A stretch of 64,000 nt of DNA from Gnetum montanum (GCA_015680685.1 MNCI01019108.1:594792-658791), one strand, 5' to 3'. Counted from the first letter of the stretch, positions 47,355-61,085 are shown. Notes: generated by a model from the letters alone, not told the origin. Numbers and translations: made by a program.

Positions 47355-47779
47355 ATATACTATTGAGGATGTAAGATGACTAACAATCTACAATGTTAGA
47401 TAAGAAAGTAGGTTGAAGTGATTCAAGTCTAGAAGCACTACACCAACAACCTTAAGAACCAAGCATGTGAACAAAGTATAGGATTTCAAAAGCAACAACA
47501 AAGAATGAGTACTAGAACATGGCATTCATCTTAGAGAATCAATTCAAAGTACCCCCAAAGAAAACCTTGTGTCCCATATTTACCATTCCACAAGAGATGT
47601 AAACTTGCAAGTGAATGGTAACTCAAGTGATTTTGAGTGCAAGCCTCAAAAACAATCATCCTCAAGCTAGCTAATCCATCCAAATCTTCATGAGCATTCA
47701 TGGCTATTGATTCGATACTAATAATTTCCAAGATAACATCCGGTTTGCCTTTAAATCAAAATGCTCCTGATGTATAAAA

Positions 47780-48400
47780 TGTCATGCTTATGCATGCATT
47801 TATAGACTGGCTTAAAACAAAACATCTTCCTAGAAAAGAAATTGATCTAGGGAGTCCCTTGATTTACTTAAAAATAGTAGGAAATGCACCATGAAAAGCT
47901 CTACTAAACTTAGGTTCCAAGGTCAATAAGCTTTCTTAATAAATATATAAGGCATGGAACTTGCCATCATTAAATAAATGCAACATCAGGTTAAAGCTTG
48001 CAAACCAGTCCATGACTATTCCCTTGGGGTTGATAGAAAATGTTGTGACCACCATCAATGATTAGTCATATCCTATTGATTTTCTAGTAATCCATGTGGA
48101 CAATTATAAGAGGAACTTTTCCATCATCATGGGAAGACCTTGGTTTAGCATAATTAATGCCAAGCTAAGAATCATATATATGTCCTTGGAGATTTTCAAG
48201 AAAAATGAACATAGAAGAATAGATAAGAAAAGATTTCCATGCATCATATACAATGACACAATGTGCAACTACATGCAAAAGGTATGGATGATAAGAAGTA
48301 GAACCATCACAACATGCATGTCATGTGTCAAACTAGTCAATATCCAAAGATGCATATACGTAGCAATCACAAAATAAGCAAACACCTAATGGCTGATAAT
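47780..48400 (+). pseudogene. Degenerate protease of element D
   Basis: Translation reads HAFIDWLKTKHLPRKEIDLG, then KALLNLGSKVNKLS, in which the catalytic D-S-G has become N-L-G, then YKAWNLPSLNKCNIRLKL and VDNYKRNFSIIMGRPWFS. The order is identical to elements A and B. The open piece at 48096-48377 is the C-terminal part. Confidence 0.75.
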
Positions 48401-48699
48401 CAAATGATTACTCCAATTCTACAATATGCATAAAACTAGTAGAAGTTTGTACAAGTGCTTACATTGACTAGATGGATAAAATGGAGCATCTTAGATACCA
48501 ACTCTTTGATGCAAAACTTAGAAAAGAAGCAAAAATAGATACGGAAAACTTGGAAACTCTTGACCCGTCTAAACTAGAATCCTTAGAGTTAAAAACATTG
48601 TCCAAATCCCTTAAATATGTGTTTCTTAAATATGGAAAATTGGTAATTATAAATACCTAGCTCACAAAGGAACAAAAAGAGAATTTGCTTAATGTGGTA

Positions 48700-49360
48700 C
48701 ATAGATGTTCAACAACTTTTTCCTGGTCATATGATGAAATTGCAGCCATCAATCCATGCATATGCTAGCACAAAATATACACAAATATTCCCATCAAGTT
48801 TAAGCAGCAGGCACAAAGAAGATTGAATCCTAAACTAAAGCAAGTATTTAGAAGGGGATAGAGAATCTCATAAAAGCTAAATTCATCTAACCTATAGTAG
48901 ACAGTGTGTGGATAGACCCACTAGTTATTGTGCCTAAGAAAGATGAGTAATGGTAGATTTGCATTGATATCATGCTATTGAATATGACAACTTTCAAAGA
49001 TCATTTTTCATTACTAGTTATGAACCAAATGTTGGACATCATTGCAAGCCTCAAGTATTACAACTTTTTGGAAGACTATAGTGACTAAAATAAAATTTAC
49101 ATACCCTAGAATATTAAGCCAAGACAACATTCACAAGTCCTTGGGGAACTTTTACATACAAAAATATGATATTTGGCCTATGAAATGCACCTACAACCTT
49201 CTGACAACTTGTTCTTAACATCTTTCAACAAATTGGTAATGGTATGAAGGTCTTCATGGATGATTGCTTTACCTATGGATCAAACTTTGAGTAGCCATTG
49301 GACCATTTTGAATAGGTATTGAAATGATATGTGGAGAAAAATCTCAAATACAATGAGCCT
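48700..49360 (+). pseudogene. Degenerate reverse transcriptase of element D
   Basis: The region shows LIKAKFI.PI, VIVPKKDE, MLLNMTTFKDHFSL and the catalytic box VFMDDCFTYG (FMDD at 49253-49264), with several frameshifts in the palm. As in element A the box is FMDD. The thumb and RNase H that should follow are deleted. Confidence 0.75.
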
Positions 49361-49539
49361 GATGGTGTGTGCCCGATGAAGATCAACTCATAATTCTCCA
49401 AGATGAACATGAAGGGCCTTGTGAAGGTCATTATTGAGGGAGGAGAATTACCATAAAAATTTACATGGTAGAATAATTTTGACCCACAATATTCAAGGAT
49501 GCACATCACTTCGCCAACTCCTATGAGTGATGCCAAAGG

Positions 49540-50480
49540 GATGGAGGAATGACTATAAGACTAGAGGGTTCTCAACATTGGATCTAATCATTAGAACCTT
49601 TCGATCTTTGGAGAATTGATTTCATGGGTCCCATCACACCCATGTTAAATAGCAAGTCCTACATTATTGTTGTGATGGACCATTGCACAAAGTGGGAAGA
49701 CACTACAACAATAATAGATTGTACATCTGTGATCATAACTAGGTTTTTTCAACCAAGTGTGGTAAATAGGCTTAGTGCCTAAGGCACTTATTTCTAATAA
49801 TGGAACTCACTTACAAGTGCTACTTTTAAAAAACTGATGAGACACTTAGGGGTGGAACATAAATTGATAACACCAAATTATCCCAAAGAAAGTAGTTAAG
49901 CATAGGTAAAAAATAGGGAAATCACATAGATCCTTGTTAGGATCATTAGTAGATATAGGTGAGAATGAAACATGAAACTCATTGATGCATTATGGTCCTA
50001 CTGCTCTACTTGGAAATCCCCTATAGGCTACTCTTCCTACAAGTTAGTGTATGGTAAGCTACCAAAACTTTTCATATAAGTAGAATTATGTACACTCAAC
50101 ACAACCTATGCACTTGATCTTAACATTAGCCTATTAACAAAAGAACATCTCATGAACCTCAATATGTTAGATGAAAATAGAAAAGTAGCCCTTATGATAA
50201 ATAAAGTACACAAGACATATGCCAAACAATGTCATGATGCTAGGATATGGAAAATGGATTTTCAGCTAGGAGATAAGGTTCTTTAGTGGAACCCTACACA
50301 TGTAAATTAATGAACAAAATTCCAAATATTGTGGGAAGGATCTGATATTATCCACTTCACTTTCCATTTAGGTATCATGAAAATTTATCGTCTTGATTAC
50401 CTTGACAAGCTAATTTTGGTTAACATGTAATAAGTTAAACTATTTAAGGATTACGAGATAGCCAAAAACCCTAATGACAC
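49540..50480 (+). pseudogene. Degenerate integrase of element D
   Basis: The catalytic core begins with WRIDFMGPITP (first Asp at 49618-49620), YIIVVMDHCTKW, then LISNNGTHL, where the second catalytic Asp is Asn (codon at 49796-49798). In the third motif the Glu codon is a stop (NPKESS.A.VKNREI). The C-terminal part (WKSPIGYSSYKLVYGKLPKL, RKVALMINKVHKTYAKQCHD) aligns with the integrase piece of element A at 16600-17225. Confidence 0.8.
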
Positions 50481-50519
50481 CTCAACTAATTGCCAAGCTC
50501 ATTCTATTTTATGTATCTC

Positions 50520-52770
50520 CACCATCCAACTTAGTTGTGGGGGAGATACCTATATGGCTTAATGTCTTGTGTGGACATGGTATTTCATCTTTTTGTTTTA
50601 CAACTTTTTCCCTTTTTTATTTTTTATATGTTTTCTATTTCTTGTAATTTTCTATTTTCTTTTATAATTTTTCTTCCTTTGATTTATTTTATATTTTAAC
50701 CTCTATTATTTTGATTTTCAATTTTTCATAAATAAGGATTATCATTTATGTAAGGGACCATCATTAGAAGTGATGGTAAGGTACTTGTTTCTTAATTCAA
50801 GGACCTTGGTTTAAGCTTAGGCATAGTTACTTGAAGAGATTAGGCTTTCACTCATCTACCAATCCTCCTATGACTTTGCTTAGTGGAATGAGTACTATGG
50901 CTTCAGGTGATGATCCTTGAAGGATTATCATTTATTTACAGGTCAACATTGTTATTTGGATCATGTCCTATACTATTTAGATGATTGGATAAGTAATTGT
51001 ATAAAGTCATGAGACAATGTCATCCATCTCTTCAATTTCTATAAATAAGATATCTTCATCATGAAAGTAGTAAGTTCTTCTCATATCAAAACTAAAATTA
51101 ACTTATGGTCTTTATGACTTAAGGAAAGGTGGAAGAGCCAAGGAGGAATGGAAAAGGGTGTGGCATCAGGGAAACTTGTTGATTCTTTGCACTTTCTGTA
51201 TGGGTCTTATGACTTCGTGTGTCATGTCATTACTCATGTTTTAATTTTGATAAAAGCATGTTCTTGAATAAGTATTTCCTTGCCATGTCACTAGAAAGAA
51301 ATGTTACCCATGCTTAAAGATAGTCCTTTGGTAGGGAAAGCATAGTCACCAATTAATTAATTCAAAAAATAAAATTAATTCTTGGGGTACATTGAAAACA
51401 CATGTTACCCATGCTTGAAGGTAGGCTACTTCCAATAATCCCAAAGATCTATTGGACTAGTCTCATTATGTGACTAGAAAGACATGTTACCTATGCTTGT
51501 AGGTACTCCCTTGACAAATTTGCATTAGCTATGGAGTTGAAAACACATGTTACTCATGCCTAAAGTCACCTCTCTAACCGATGGTCAAGTTTCTTAAAAA
51601 CACTTAATGTTTAAGTAATTAATTAATAAAAAATTCTTTCTTGTTTTCTTTTGGTAAGTAGTGATATTTTTATATGGATGTGATGGTCCTATGGTCATAA
51701 TTTCAAGATGAGGTAATGCAATGTTACTAGAAAAGATATGGACTTAGTATGAAACCTAGATGAATAGGTATGATGATCATTTTAATTATATTCAACACAA
51801 AGACCTATTATGGACATGATAAAGCATCTCGCATCCCTATCTCTGCAATTACTTCTTATTCTATTACTTACCTCACTACTACATGTAATTGTTTATCTAA
51901 TGATTTTATTTAGTATACTATAGGATTCTAAAGACAATAGTTTTGTGGATTTGGCTTATAGACTTTATTAATATTTAATTTCTAACATGCCTATGAACAT
52001 CTTATGAAATGATTATAGAAGAGCATTCAGGGCATAAGCCTATCCTAGGGAGGACCCACTAGTATAACTTTTGGGTATATAGTCTATAACTCACCTCTAC
52101 ATGCCCAAAACATTGAGTTGTGCTCCAAATTCAAAGGAATTATTTTTATTTTGATTCATTTTCTCAAGAACCTATTATGCTATAATTCTTATTCATAATG
52201 ACTCAACTTCCATAACCTTATGAACCTTCAACTCAACCTTACCAATGTTTTCCTTATAGCTAAATCCTCTTTCTAACTCTCATTTAACTCCTATATTGCT
52301 TCAAAATTCATAAAATTAGGCCTAAACTTCAAAGAAAATTTAACTTGCACTTCATTGATGCATCCCTATCAATGTGGGAAGATACTTCAATGTAATTCCA
52401 TTGACATAGCCCAAAAAAGAAAGGATTTTTTACCATTCTAAGAACTCAAAGTACTCTAAGCATGACATCTACCAACTCATATGCTTGATTTTAGTCATTT
52501 TTAATCCTATGAACTTCTAGAGTTGAGCTCTATATCGTGAGAATACTAAGATTGATAATTCCAAAAAATTTTCAACATCCCATAGTTAGTAGTAAAGGTA
52601 GTTAAAGGATTAAAATAATAAAAATTAACAATACTTAACTACCTTATGATATTGATATCATAGATTATAGTCACATAGGTGCAATAATGTCATATTTTTT
52701 AGGAAATAAGCTAACTAGAGAATGATTGAAGGGTACTAATGCTTATATTCAAGCTTTCAAAGACTGATCA
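50520..52770 (+). other. Post-integrase untranslated region of element D
   Basis: It begins CTTAGTTGTGGGGGAGATA, has a T-rich section (50580-50720), and repeats 'catgttacccatgcttgaagg'-type phrases at about 51300, 51400, 51490 and 51550. These correspond to 17226-18889 in element A. No gene is present. Confidence 0.6.
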
Positions 52771-55480
52771 ATGATTGTCCATGCGATTGTAGATGGTGCT
52801 AAAATAAGGTCCTCAAGTGGGTGGATCTTTCCAAATAAGGAAGAAGTACTCAAGAAGAGGGAGAGGACATTAGTAACAATAGCAACAATAGGCTTAGCAA
52901 GCAACCAAGGCCATGCATGCAAATTTGCCCCTAAGAGAAGAACTAAAGGTGAAATTTATCTACAAGATTCCCACTATAAAAATAAGATAGTCTATGTAGG
53001 ATGATGTGTCTAGATCCAATAAAATCCTAGAGATCACACTTACAGAGGATTTCTTGGAGAAAGATATAAGCAAGGAAATTTGAAGTTTAGTTTTCCAAGA
53101 ATCCAACTTTGGGCCATTCTTGGAGTTCTTATCCAAAGAGGCTGACGTATAGTTGCAAAATTTTATGCTTTAACCTAAAATTTCCACCAATGGGTAATGG
53201 TATCTTGGTAAAACATACTTATTCTAGAATAATCACTAAGGAAATGCCATAGTGAAAATCAAAGACATCACCATTTCTACTCAGTGTAGGTCATAGCAGA
53301 GGCCTTGGGATTGTGCGATGAGGGGGTAAAGCTTGTGGAGATGTCCACATAGTCAAATGTAGAAATAAAAAAATAAATCCAATGAGGCTATGCCATTGAT
53401 TGTAAGAAGTATGACACTTTAACCAAGGTAGAGAGTATTTACTTCAAGATAGTAGTATACCATCTTAATTTGATGATACGACTTAGCAAGGTGATGTCTT
53501 TCTTTGCCAAGGCATGCACAGCTCTAAGTGGAAAGTTACCTATCAACTTGCCTTATCTGATCTTCTTAAAAATTAAGAAACATTTCAAGTAGAATTAAAA
53601 TGGTAGGAAGCCACTCTCCTTTTCATGCTTAATTTGAAAACTTTGTAAAAAGGGGAGGAATTACCTGCTATGCTAACAGCATACTTCAAAGGGCTCTAGT
53701 TGCATCTTAGTAAGAAATGATGAAGGAGAAAATACCTTTGAGGTTTCAAGAAGAAAAGATACCATCATCACTAGCCAAAGATACCATAGGTGCAAAAGAG
53801 TTCTTAAGATAACTAAGAGAATAACAGTACCAAGAGCTTAGTGGTGGTGAGAAATCAGACTATCATCTAGCCATGAGTCATTTAAATAAGGTTGTTAGGA
53901 TCATCAGCTAGTCATAGGATGATTTGGCTAATTTATTTTTAACATAAAAAGTCAAGCTACAATGTGCACCAACCCTAACATGGGAGAAGTTGTAGTATTT
54001 CTATCTTCAAAATAAGTCCTAGAAATCTTGAACAATGTTGTAGCCTTCTTAGTAATATTGGAAGAAGGCAAAGATGCCACAGTGGTAATCATACCACAAA
54101 AAGGGTAATAGATGATTGCTGAGGTGGTGCTAGACTACATTGACATAGAGCTTAAGATTCCTATGGCACCAATGCCTAATGTTCCTACAATTGAAGATAT
54201 TCAAATGCCTGCAGGAATGAGGCCCAGGGAAATGATACCTTTGCAACATAGAAAGGTGTTTGAAAGACTAGTGAAAACCAAACAACTAATTTTGAAAATC
54301 TTTGACATTTTGAAAGACATTTTAGCAATCCAATCTAAGATTTTAAAGATAAGGGGTAAGCTTCTAATTACTAAAGAATAACGCAAGAGGTTACCAACCT
54401 TAAATAATAGTTGGCAGCAAAAGTTGCACAATTAAGAGCCCACTTGTCCAATCGTACAATTTTTCAACTAGAATTGATGGGCCATGATGCTTTATAAGAG
54501 CTTCAAATCAAACTAAAGAAGGTCGAAGATGATAAAGAAAGTGTCATTTGGGATGCATCATTATCAAATGTCATTCTAAATACTACAAATAATGATCTTA
54601 TCCAAACATGCTGAGAAAATAAAGAGCAAATTAAGAAGAATAAGAGGCTACTTAAGATGGAAAAATAAAAGGAACAACTTGAAGATTACCTTAAGCACTG
54701 GTAGGAGTAGTTGATCAAGGTAAATTAGGATTTGAGGAGGTTGGTCATTGATAACTAAAATCTCTTGATTAAGGAGGTGTGTGCCATCAGGTAGAAATTG
54801 GTAATCGAGATTGCCACCTAGAAGAATAAGGCCCTAAAGTATAAAAAAGTTAAAAATCACTACGAGAACCAAGTTAACATGCTAAAAAAAATCAATGAAG
54901 AAAAGATTTGATTAGCTAATGCCAAAATGAATGACACCCTCCATCAACTCCAACAGCATGACGATGCACTGCAACTTATCTTTGATGGACTCAATGCATA
55001 CTACAAGGCAAAAATACACATGAAGGAGTTGTAGATTAAGGAGATGATAGAATACATGAATCTTATGAACCTTTTATCTACAAATCTAGTAATGCTTACT
55101 ATTAGGAAGCCAAGGTTAGAATTAGAAAAGTAGAAGGCTAGTTCATACCTCTTATACAAAGATGAGTTTAAGCTCCATAAGGAGATAAAGTAGAACCTGG
55201 AGATAGCTAATGTAGAGCTTGAGATTCTTAAATCCAAATTCAAAGATTAGCAAGTAGTTATGGGGAACTTAACTAAAAGGATGGTAGATCACCAAGAGTT
55301 GAAAAACACAGTGAGAGTGTTCAACATCAAACACAAACTATGCATTGCCTCATTTATGAACATTAAGAAGATATTTTCTACTTTTCCTTGCCTCTAGAAT
55401 GTGCCTAACCAAGATGAAGATGTTGTTGGATGTGTTTCAACTATCAAAATAAGGTAGGAGGAGCCACATCCTCCTAGAAC
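52771..55480 (+). pseudogene. Third ORF of element D (post-integrase, coiled-coil rich), broken
   Basis: An open piece at 52771-53004 may be its start (KRRTKGEIYLQDSHYKNKIV). From about 53090 the segment order matches element A's third ORF: FLEFL..., GNAIVKIKDITISTQCRS, EALGLCDEGVKLVE, SIYFKIVVYHL. A long Lys/Glu-rich helical part follows (54250-55150) containing EVCAIR.KLVIEIATYKNKA, ENQVNMLKKINEEK and STNLVMLTIRKPRLELEK, then RMVDHQELKNTVRVF and FSTFPCL. Hydrophobic residues every three to four positions suggest coiled coil. No transmembrane or signal segment is seen. Confidence 0.65.
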
Positions 55481-55652
55481 CACTTAAAAGCATTTGCCTT
55501 AGAACCATTTTTTGTACATATCAACTAAGGCCATTTTTGTAATGTATCGTATTTTGTTAAGTCCAATTGTAAATGTACTCAAATAGTATTGTCTATCATG
55601 TGATATTCAAGTTTTAATTAGTTAGTTAATTACTCATCCCTATTTGAGGGTG

Positions 55653-56520
55653 TGATAAATAGTAAATTTGTTAGATACATCAACACATATGCATTGATGT
55701 AACCTTATTGATGCATATGCATTAACATGGTTTAAGATGCATTAATGCAATAGCATTGCTGTAGTCTCCATATTTGCCTATATAAATGCTTGTGACCATT
55801 GTATTTATGGTATGATTTGATCATTCTAGTAGCTAGACTCTTGCAGTTTGATTTCGTGAAAGTTAGAATATTTATTCTAAGTACCTATAGTGTGGATTAA
55901 ATGAATTGTATAGAATTTTATTCGAGTGTATGATGTATCTAGACACATTTTCATGGCAACAGTAAAATTAAGATTTATTCCATCCATTAGATTACTTGTA
56001 TTAGCATTTTAATTACTTCCTTGCAATTTACCTTAACTATTTATTTACTTTTCATGCAAGGAGTTAAATATTTATTCCATCACACTTTGCAAGTTCGCAT
56101 AAGTATGATCAATTTTGAACATAAACGTACTAACACTTAGTAATCCCAATAGTAGATCACTTAGTACACCTAGTAGTAGAACACTTGGTAACCTAGTAGC
56201 ATTAGTACATATTTAAGATGTGTATAGTAAATCAAGAATGGATACTCTATTATTAGGCTATATTAGATTTACTTTTTATATTTAGATTAGTTAGGTTAAT
56301 GTTTTAATATTTTAATACTTTAAATATTTTAATAATAAAAAGCATAATCATATGTCTTAGTCACACTTAACCATATAACTTGTATGATTAGGAAGACACT
56401 GATTAGCATCTTAGTAGTAGGTTATCTATGGCATCCAACTAATTCTAAGTCCATAGAATTTAATTGGATCATGCATAATTACTTGTGATTCATATGGTTA
56501 GGCATAGAGTTACTCTATCA
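55653..56520 (+). repeat. 3' LTR of element D
   Basis: The LTR begins TGATAAATAGTAAAT after TTGAGGGTG and ends AGTTACTCTATCA. It has a TATA candidate (CCTATATAAATGC near 55778) and is the closest relative of LTR F (317-1192), with shared phrases such as 'gatgcattaatgcaatagca' type U3 repeats and 'tgattcatatggttaggca' near the end. U3 contains repeated GCATTGATG/CATCAAT motifs. Confidence 0.78.
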
Positions 56521-58074
56521 TAAATTAGAAACTTTTGTTTTTCTTTTATTTCTTTATTATCATTTGATCATTCATATCATTAATATTAACTTGAGTTTTT
56601 ATATCTTTTGCTTTTAATTATTTTTTTGATCCTCAACTTTAATGTATTCCTCAACATCTTTTTTCTTGAGCAAAAAGGGAAAAACATTAAACAAATTTCC
56701 TTCACTATGACAAAAGTTAGGAGAATTAGAAAGATTATAGTATGTATTTGGCTGAATGTAAGTCTTACTATCTGCTTGTAAAAAGATTTAAAACATTGAT
56801 TTTCTTTACAATTAAAAACAGAATTGGTTGTGGATGTCATTGGTATTACCTTCTTTACCAATGACTCCCATACATCATCAAGAAAAATAGAATTAATTAT
56901 CTTATTTACATTAACATCACTAAAAGAAGGTATCATAGCTTTATGCATGCTAGCTTGTAAATTTTCATTTTGAGAATTAATAGAATTTTTTTCATTGATA
57001 AAAGAAGTAGAAATTTTAGTATTCATAAAAGAAGTTAACAATAGTTTAGAGTCCCCCATAGGAGATAGATAATCTAGAGAAATCAATTTCACTAAAACAC
57101 CTAACCAAATTAATTTTCCCTTTTAAAATTAATGAATCATCAAAACCATATAGCAAACGAAGATTAGAGAAAGCTATAAAATGGTTTCCTTATTGGAAAT
57201 AAAAATAGAATGCTTGAATAAATGAGTCTAATGGTACTTTCCCTCACAATATGTAATCCTTTCATGTTAGATCTAACATGCATGTAGATTCATTAAACTT
57301 CACTTAGTCTACTTGTCCATGTTATGAATACCAAATTAGAAGAAGGAATGATTTCAATAAATCAAAATTCAAAGTGAGTGAAGGCTACATGTACATAAGA
57401 AAGTATATCAAATTGAAGTACAAGTATAAAGATAAGGGTCAAAGTCAAAAATAAAGTGAAGACAATTTAGATTCTTTGTAACATAGGAATAAAATTCTTA
57501 TAAAGTTTTAATTCATTTTTTATATCATATAGAACAAAGTAGAAAAATCCATTTATTTTTCCTTTATTAAAAGATAAATGAGTAGATAATTAAATAATAG
57601 TCCTAATCTCTCACGTCCCTTTAATTTTAAGCAATTTTTTTCCATCTATATACTTATCATGTTGTAAATGATTTGAAAAAGTGATTTAAGGAAAGGATAT
57701 TAATTTGGTTATGAAGTTTTTCCATTATTTAATTTTTCATGAATTTATTATTCATCATTCCAATAATTTCATCATCCATCAATATTCATCATTCAACAAT
57801 CTTCATCGTTCTATCAACATTTCATCATCAAATTCCAACAATTCCTCATCTTTCACTAAATCCTCATTGATATTAATTCATGAATTCAATATTATTTCCA
57901 AGTCTACGTCATCAATAAGTATTATTTATCATCCTACATCAGTTTTAGGTTGTAATTTAAGAGAATGAAACAACATTCATCATTTTATTTCATTCTATAG
58001 AAGGTGAAGAGTTAGATTTGGGGGAATTTTTTAAGCTTGATTGCACTAAAAAAGAATGTTTAACTCCTCAAACT
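56521..58074. other. Unassigned AT-rich stretch with one 168-codon frame
   Basis: A minus-strand frame at 57092-56586 encodes 168 residues (Ser/Asn-rich N-terminal half, a hydrophobic stretch FLILLTFVIV, then a Lys/Arg-rich tail). I recognise no family, and a chance ORF or retroelement scrap is more likely than a gene. 57705-57968 is a CAT/TCA-rich low-complexity frame. Confidence 0.35.
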
Positions 58075-58545
58075 ACCATAAGGTAACATCACGTTCCCAT
58101 GTGGCATCCTCTTCACTATAGCCCTTCCATTGGACTAAGTAGTCAGTGTGCCGATTCTTTTGACTAGCACCCTCGGTCTGATGGCTAAGAATCCTCTTAG
58201 CCATTTTTTAAAATTCCTTTTGAATGCCAAGAGGTGCTCTCCTAACATGTTGCCTCACTACATCCTCATAGAAGGGTTTGAGGAAGCTTACATGAAGCGT
58301 CAGATGGAGTTTCATTCGCTCCGGAAGTTTCAATCGATAGGCCACATTGCCTACCTGCTTTACAACCTCAAACAGTCCATCGTACCTCTGCAGAAGGCCT
58401 TTGTGATACTATTTATCAGTGACCTTCTTCAAGATTTGGGAGTAAGTTTTAACAAGACGTTATCCCCTTCATTATACTCGACTGCCCTCTGATTTTGATT
58501 CGCATACTTTGCTTTGGAGATGCAAGTGATGCGTCTGTAGCACCA
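58075..58545 (-). pseudogene. Chromovirus integrase C-terminus with GPF/Y motif and chromodomain
   Basis: Minus-strand reading with frameshifts gives YNEGDNVLLKLTPKS, QRYDGLFEVVKQVG (GPF/Y motif), NVAYRLKLPERMKLH, LHVSFLKPFYEDV and TDYLVQWKGYSEEDATWE, the last being a chromodomain. This order is the C-terminal end of pol in Ty3/gypsy chromoviruses. No other part of the element is visible, so this is a truncated remnant unrelated to the Athila-like copies. Confidence 0.82.
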
Positions 58546-58559
58546 GTCACAGGAATGTA

Positions 58560-58745
58560 CTGGCAAGGCTGGGTACACTCGTGCCTATAAATACAAAAGG
58601 TGCTGCTCACTTTGGGACAACATCCTGTACATGTTGTAACATATTCCTTTGTGAGTAAAGGTTGGGAGTTTTCCTATAAGTGTGTTTCCCTTGGGCTTGA
58701 GCATCGTTGTGCATTCATTGCGAATAGCTGGCTAAGTCGGGCACT
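58560..58745 (+). repeat. Possible LTR fragment (TATA and leader)
   Basis: CCTATAAATACAAAAGGTGC near 58585 resembles an LTR TATA box, followed by GC-moderate sequence to about 58745. I could not find its ends or a partner, so this is tentative. Confidence 0.35.
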
Positions 58746-61020
58746 TAGCGTTGTCACATGGTGAAAAATTTTCCACTTTCAAAGAGCTTTCGAATGAGTC
58801 AAAGAATAGATAAAAACTCAAGTAACAATGAAGTTACGATTCATCACTACCTTATCATGAGCAAGGACAACTAGCTCCCAATTAGCAACCAAGAAGTTAG
58901 AAAAGTTTTTGATTTTTAAAGATTGCACCCAAGTAGTGTTGATATGGTTAGTCAATTTTTTGTTTTTCATCACTTATTCTATATTAGCATCCAATTTGCA
59001 ATTCAAAAATCACTAGAATTGCACTAGCACTGAGGTTGCACTTCTTACTAACACGCAACTCACACCCCAATCATACTCTTCTTAGGTTCATTATCATTTT
59101 ATCTAGGTGACTCCACTATGAGATGTGGTTAGGTTATGGTCTAATTAAAATTACTAGTACTTAGATGAGTCCCTAGTTACATCCATTACTACAAGCTTCT
59201 ATAATTCATGCTTAAGTTGCATTTTCATTAAAATTCTTTATTTTATCAAATTTAACCACCAATCCTTTCTAAATTGAATTGCAGCTATTACTACAAAAAT
59301 TCATCATTTTAAAGATAGAAAAAATAAGACATTTGTAAAAACTACAATCTTGATTATCAATTTAAGATAAGGAGAAACAAAAAATAATGTGTGGCCTCCA
59401 CAAATGTATGGATAAAATCTATAAGCTTACTTTGCTTTATGGGTGTTAAGTAGAGCAAAGTTAGTGGTAGTATTTATTTCCATGTTGAAATATTTGCTTT
59501 TATGTATTAGGAACTATAACTGTGGTTTTTTTTTTCATAAAAATAATTGTAAAAGATAAGATTGAAAGAAAAAGTTTAAGAAAAGAAATAAAGAATCAAA
59601 AACCTTTATGAAAGGTCCCATAATAAAAGAGGAATGATCCTCCACAAAAAAGTAAAACTAGGGGTGAATCCTTTCATTTTTAGTTACCTTACAAGCTTAA
59701 AGTAAATAGAGAAGCTTTCCCTTTTTCTTCGTTTTAAGTGTTTTGTGAAATATTTTGAGTGCTTGGATGAAGCTTCGTTGGCTTTATCACCTTTTATCTT
59801 TTCTTATATTATTACAATCATGTCTCTCTCATCTTGGGGAGAGAATTTCTCACCATGGATTCTTCTCTTAAGCATTCACTGATCTCAGTTGTACCATTTC
59901 TCTCATTTTTAGGTTCACTTACATGTTTGTCACATAGCAGCTACATGTTTCATGCTCTCAAGAATTTGAAGTATTTGATATATTACTTTATGTTCACTTA
60001 GAAGAATTAAAGTAGTATGAAGTGGATATATGCTTAGTTTGAAGGGTCTAACTCCCAAGTTTTAGATTCAAGATAACTTCTTTCTATTTCCATATGTATA
60101 TTAAAGGTATAAAAGGGTTTTTATGTCTTTTCTCATGATATTGATGTAAAAGCTGATTTCCCTTCATACATGAGCTTATTCTAAGCTACTTTAGCTTGTG
60201 TGAGTGTTATTTTATATTTTAATTAAATTCTGTTAATGTGTTTATGGGCAATCAAGTGTGGTTACAAGGGATTATGCATGTTTGCCTATTTTTATGTATG
60301 CAAAAAAAAATCTAGTTAATTGAAGAAGTGTTTGATGTTTTTCTTATATTTTATCTTTTAAGCCTTATATATGAGGTTGAAGTCATCATATTTCTCTAGT
60401 TAGTGTTTGTAATTCATAATTCTGTTGTTCTTTGTTTTCTACAAAACCACAACCTCACTACAACTTATGATAAAGACTATGACCTCACCATAGGTGACGA
60501 TGAGTTCTTTTTTTAGAAATTGTATAGACCACAACCTATACTCAACTCATGTTTATCTTTTAGGTCACTATAACTTGTGGTTGATTCATGATCCATTGTT
60601 TGAAGTATAGAAGAGTACTCGAAGGTTCAGAATGGCCAACATGACCTAACCACTATTAAGTTTTGTGATTTGAAGATCACAAGCTCCAAGGAAATAAGTA
60701 ACAAATTATGTTGACTTAAATTAATAATACAAAACTATTGATAGTCAACCACACAATGAAATGATATTTACCATGGTGTTAGTATTGATAAGTTAACAGT
60801 ACACTAGAAACTGTAAGACCTGAGACGTATAATCCAATTGATTTATTAATCTTAGATTGCATTTATGTGTATCTTGGACATAGAAAAACTAGAACTATAT
60901 ATAGTTATGAGGAAATCATAATGCTAGTTAGTGAAATAGACATGATGAATGATTAATTGTATTTAGTAATTAGTTAGAAGCATAGCTAATTATCAAATGT
61001 AACAAAATTAAACATCACTG
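58746..61020. other. AT-rich gene-free stretch
   Basis: I see no coding domain, terminal repeat or RNA gene in this stretch. Repeated phrases such as 'accacaacct' near 60480-60600 are too short to classify. Confidence 0.5.
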
Positions 61021-61029
61021 TGATGACGA

Positions 61030-61085
61030 CATAACATCATCATCATCATCCTAGTGTTATCCCAACAAAGTGGGGTTAGCTACAT
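61030..61085 (+). repeat. SINE-like 3' motif
   Basis: A CAT trinucleotide run is followed by TTATCCCAACAAAGTGGGGT and TAGCTACATGAG. The phrase resembles the conserved 3' part of plant Au-type SINEs as I remember it. The tRNA-like head was not found. Confidence 0.35.

Larger units (their letters stand above)
47780..56520 (+). mobile_element. Element D: decayed Athila-like retrotransposon (5' part lost)
   Basis: In plus orientation this has protease (about 47790-48350), reverse transcriptase (about 48700-49330), integrase (about 49540-50480), an untranslated stretch (50520-52700), the third ORF (52771-55480) and a 3' LTR (55653-56520). The gene order matches element A. RNase H is missing: reverse transcriptase passes directly to pre-integrase sequence near 49360. 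Gag and the 5' LTR are not recognisable in 47355-47780 or further left. All frames are full of stops. Confidence 0.78.
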
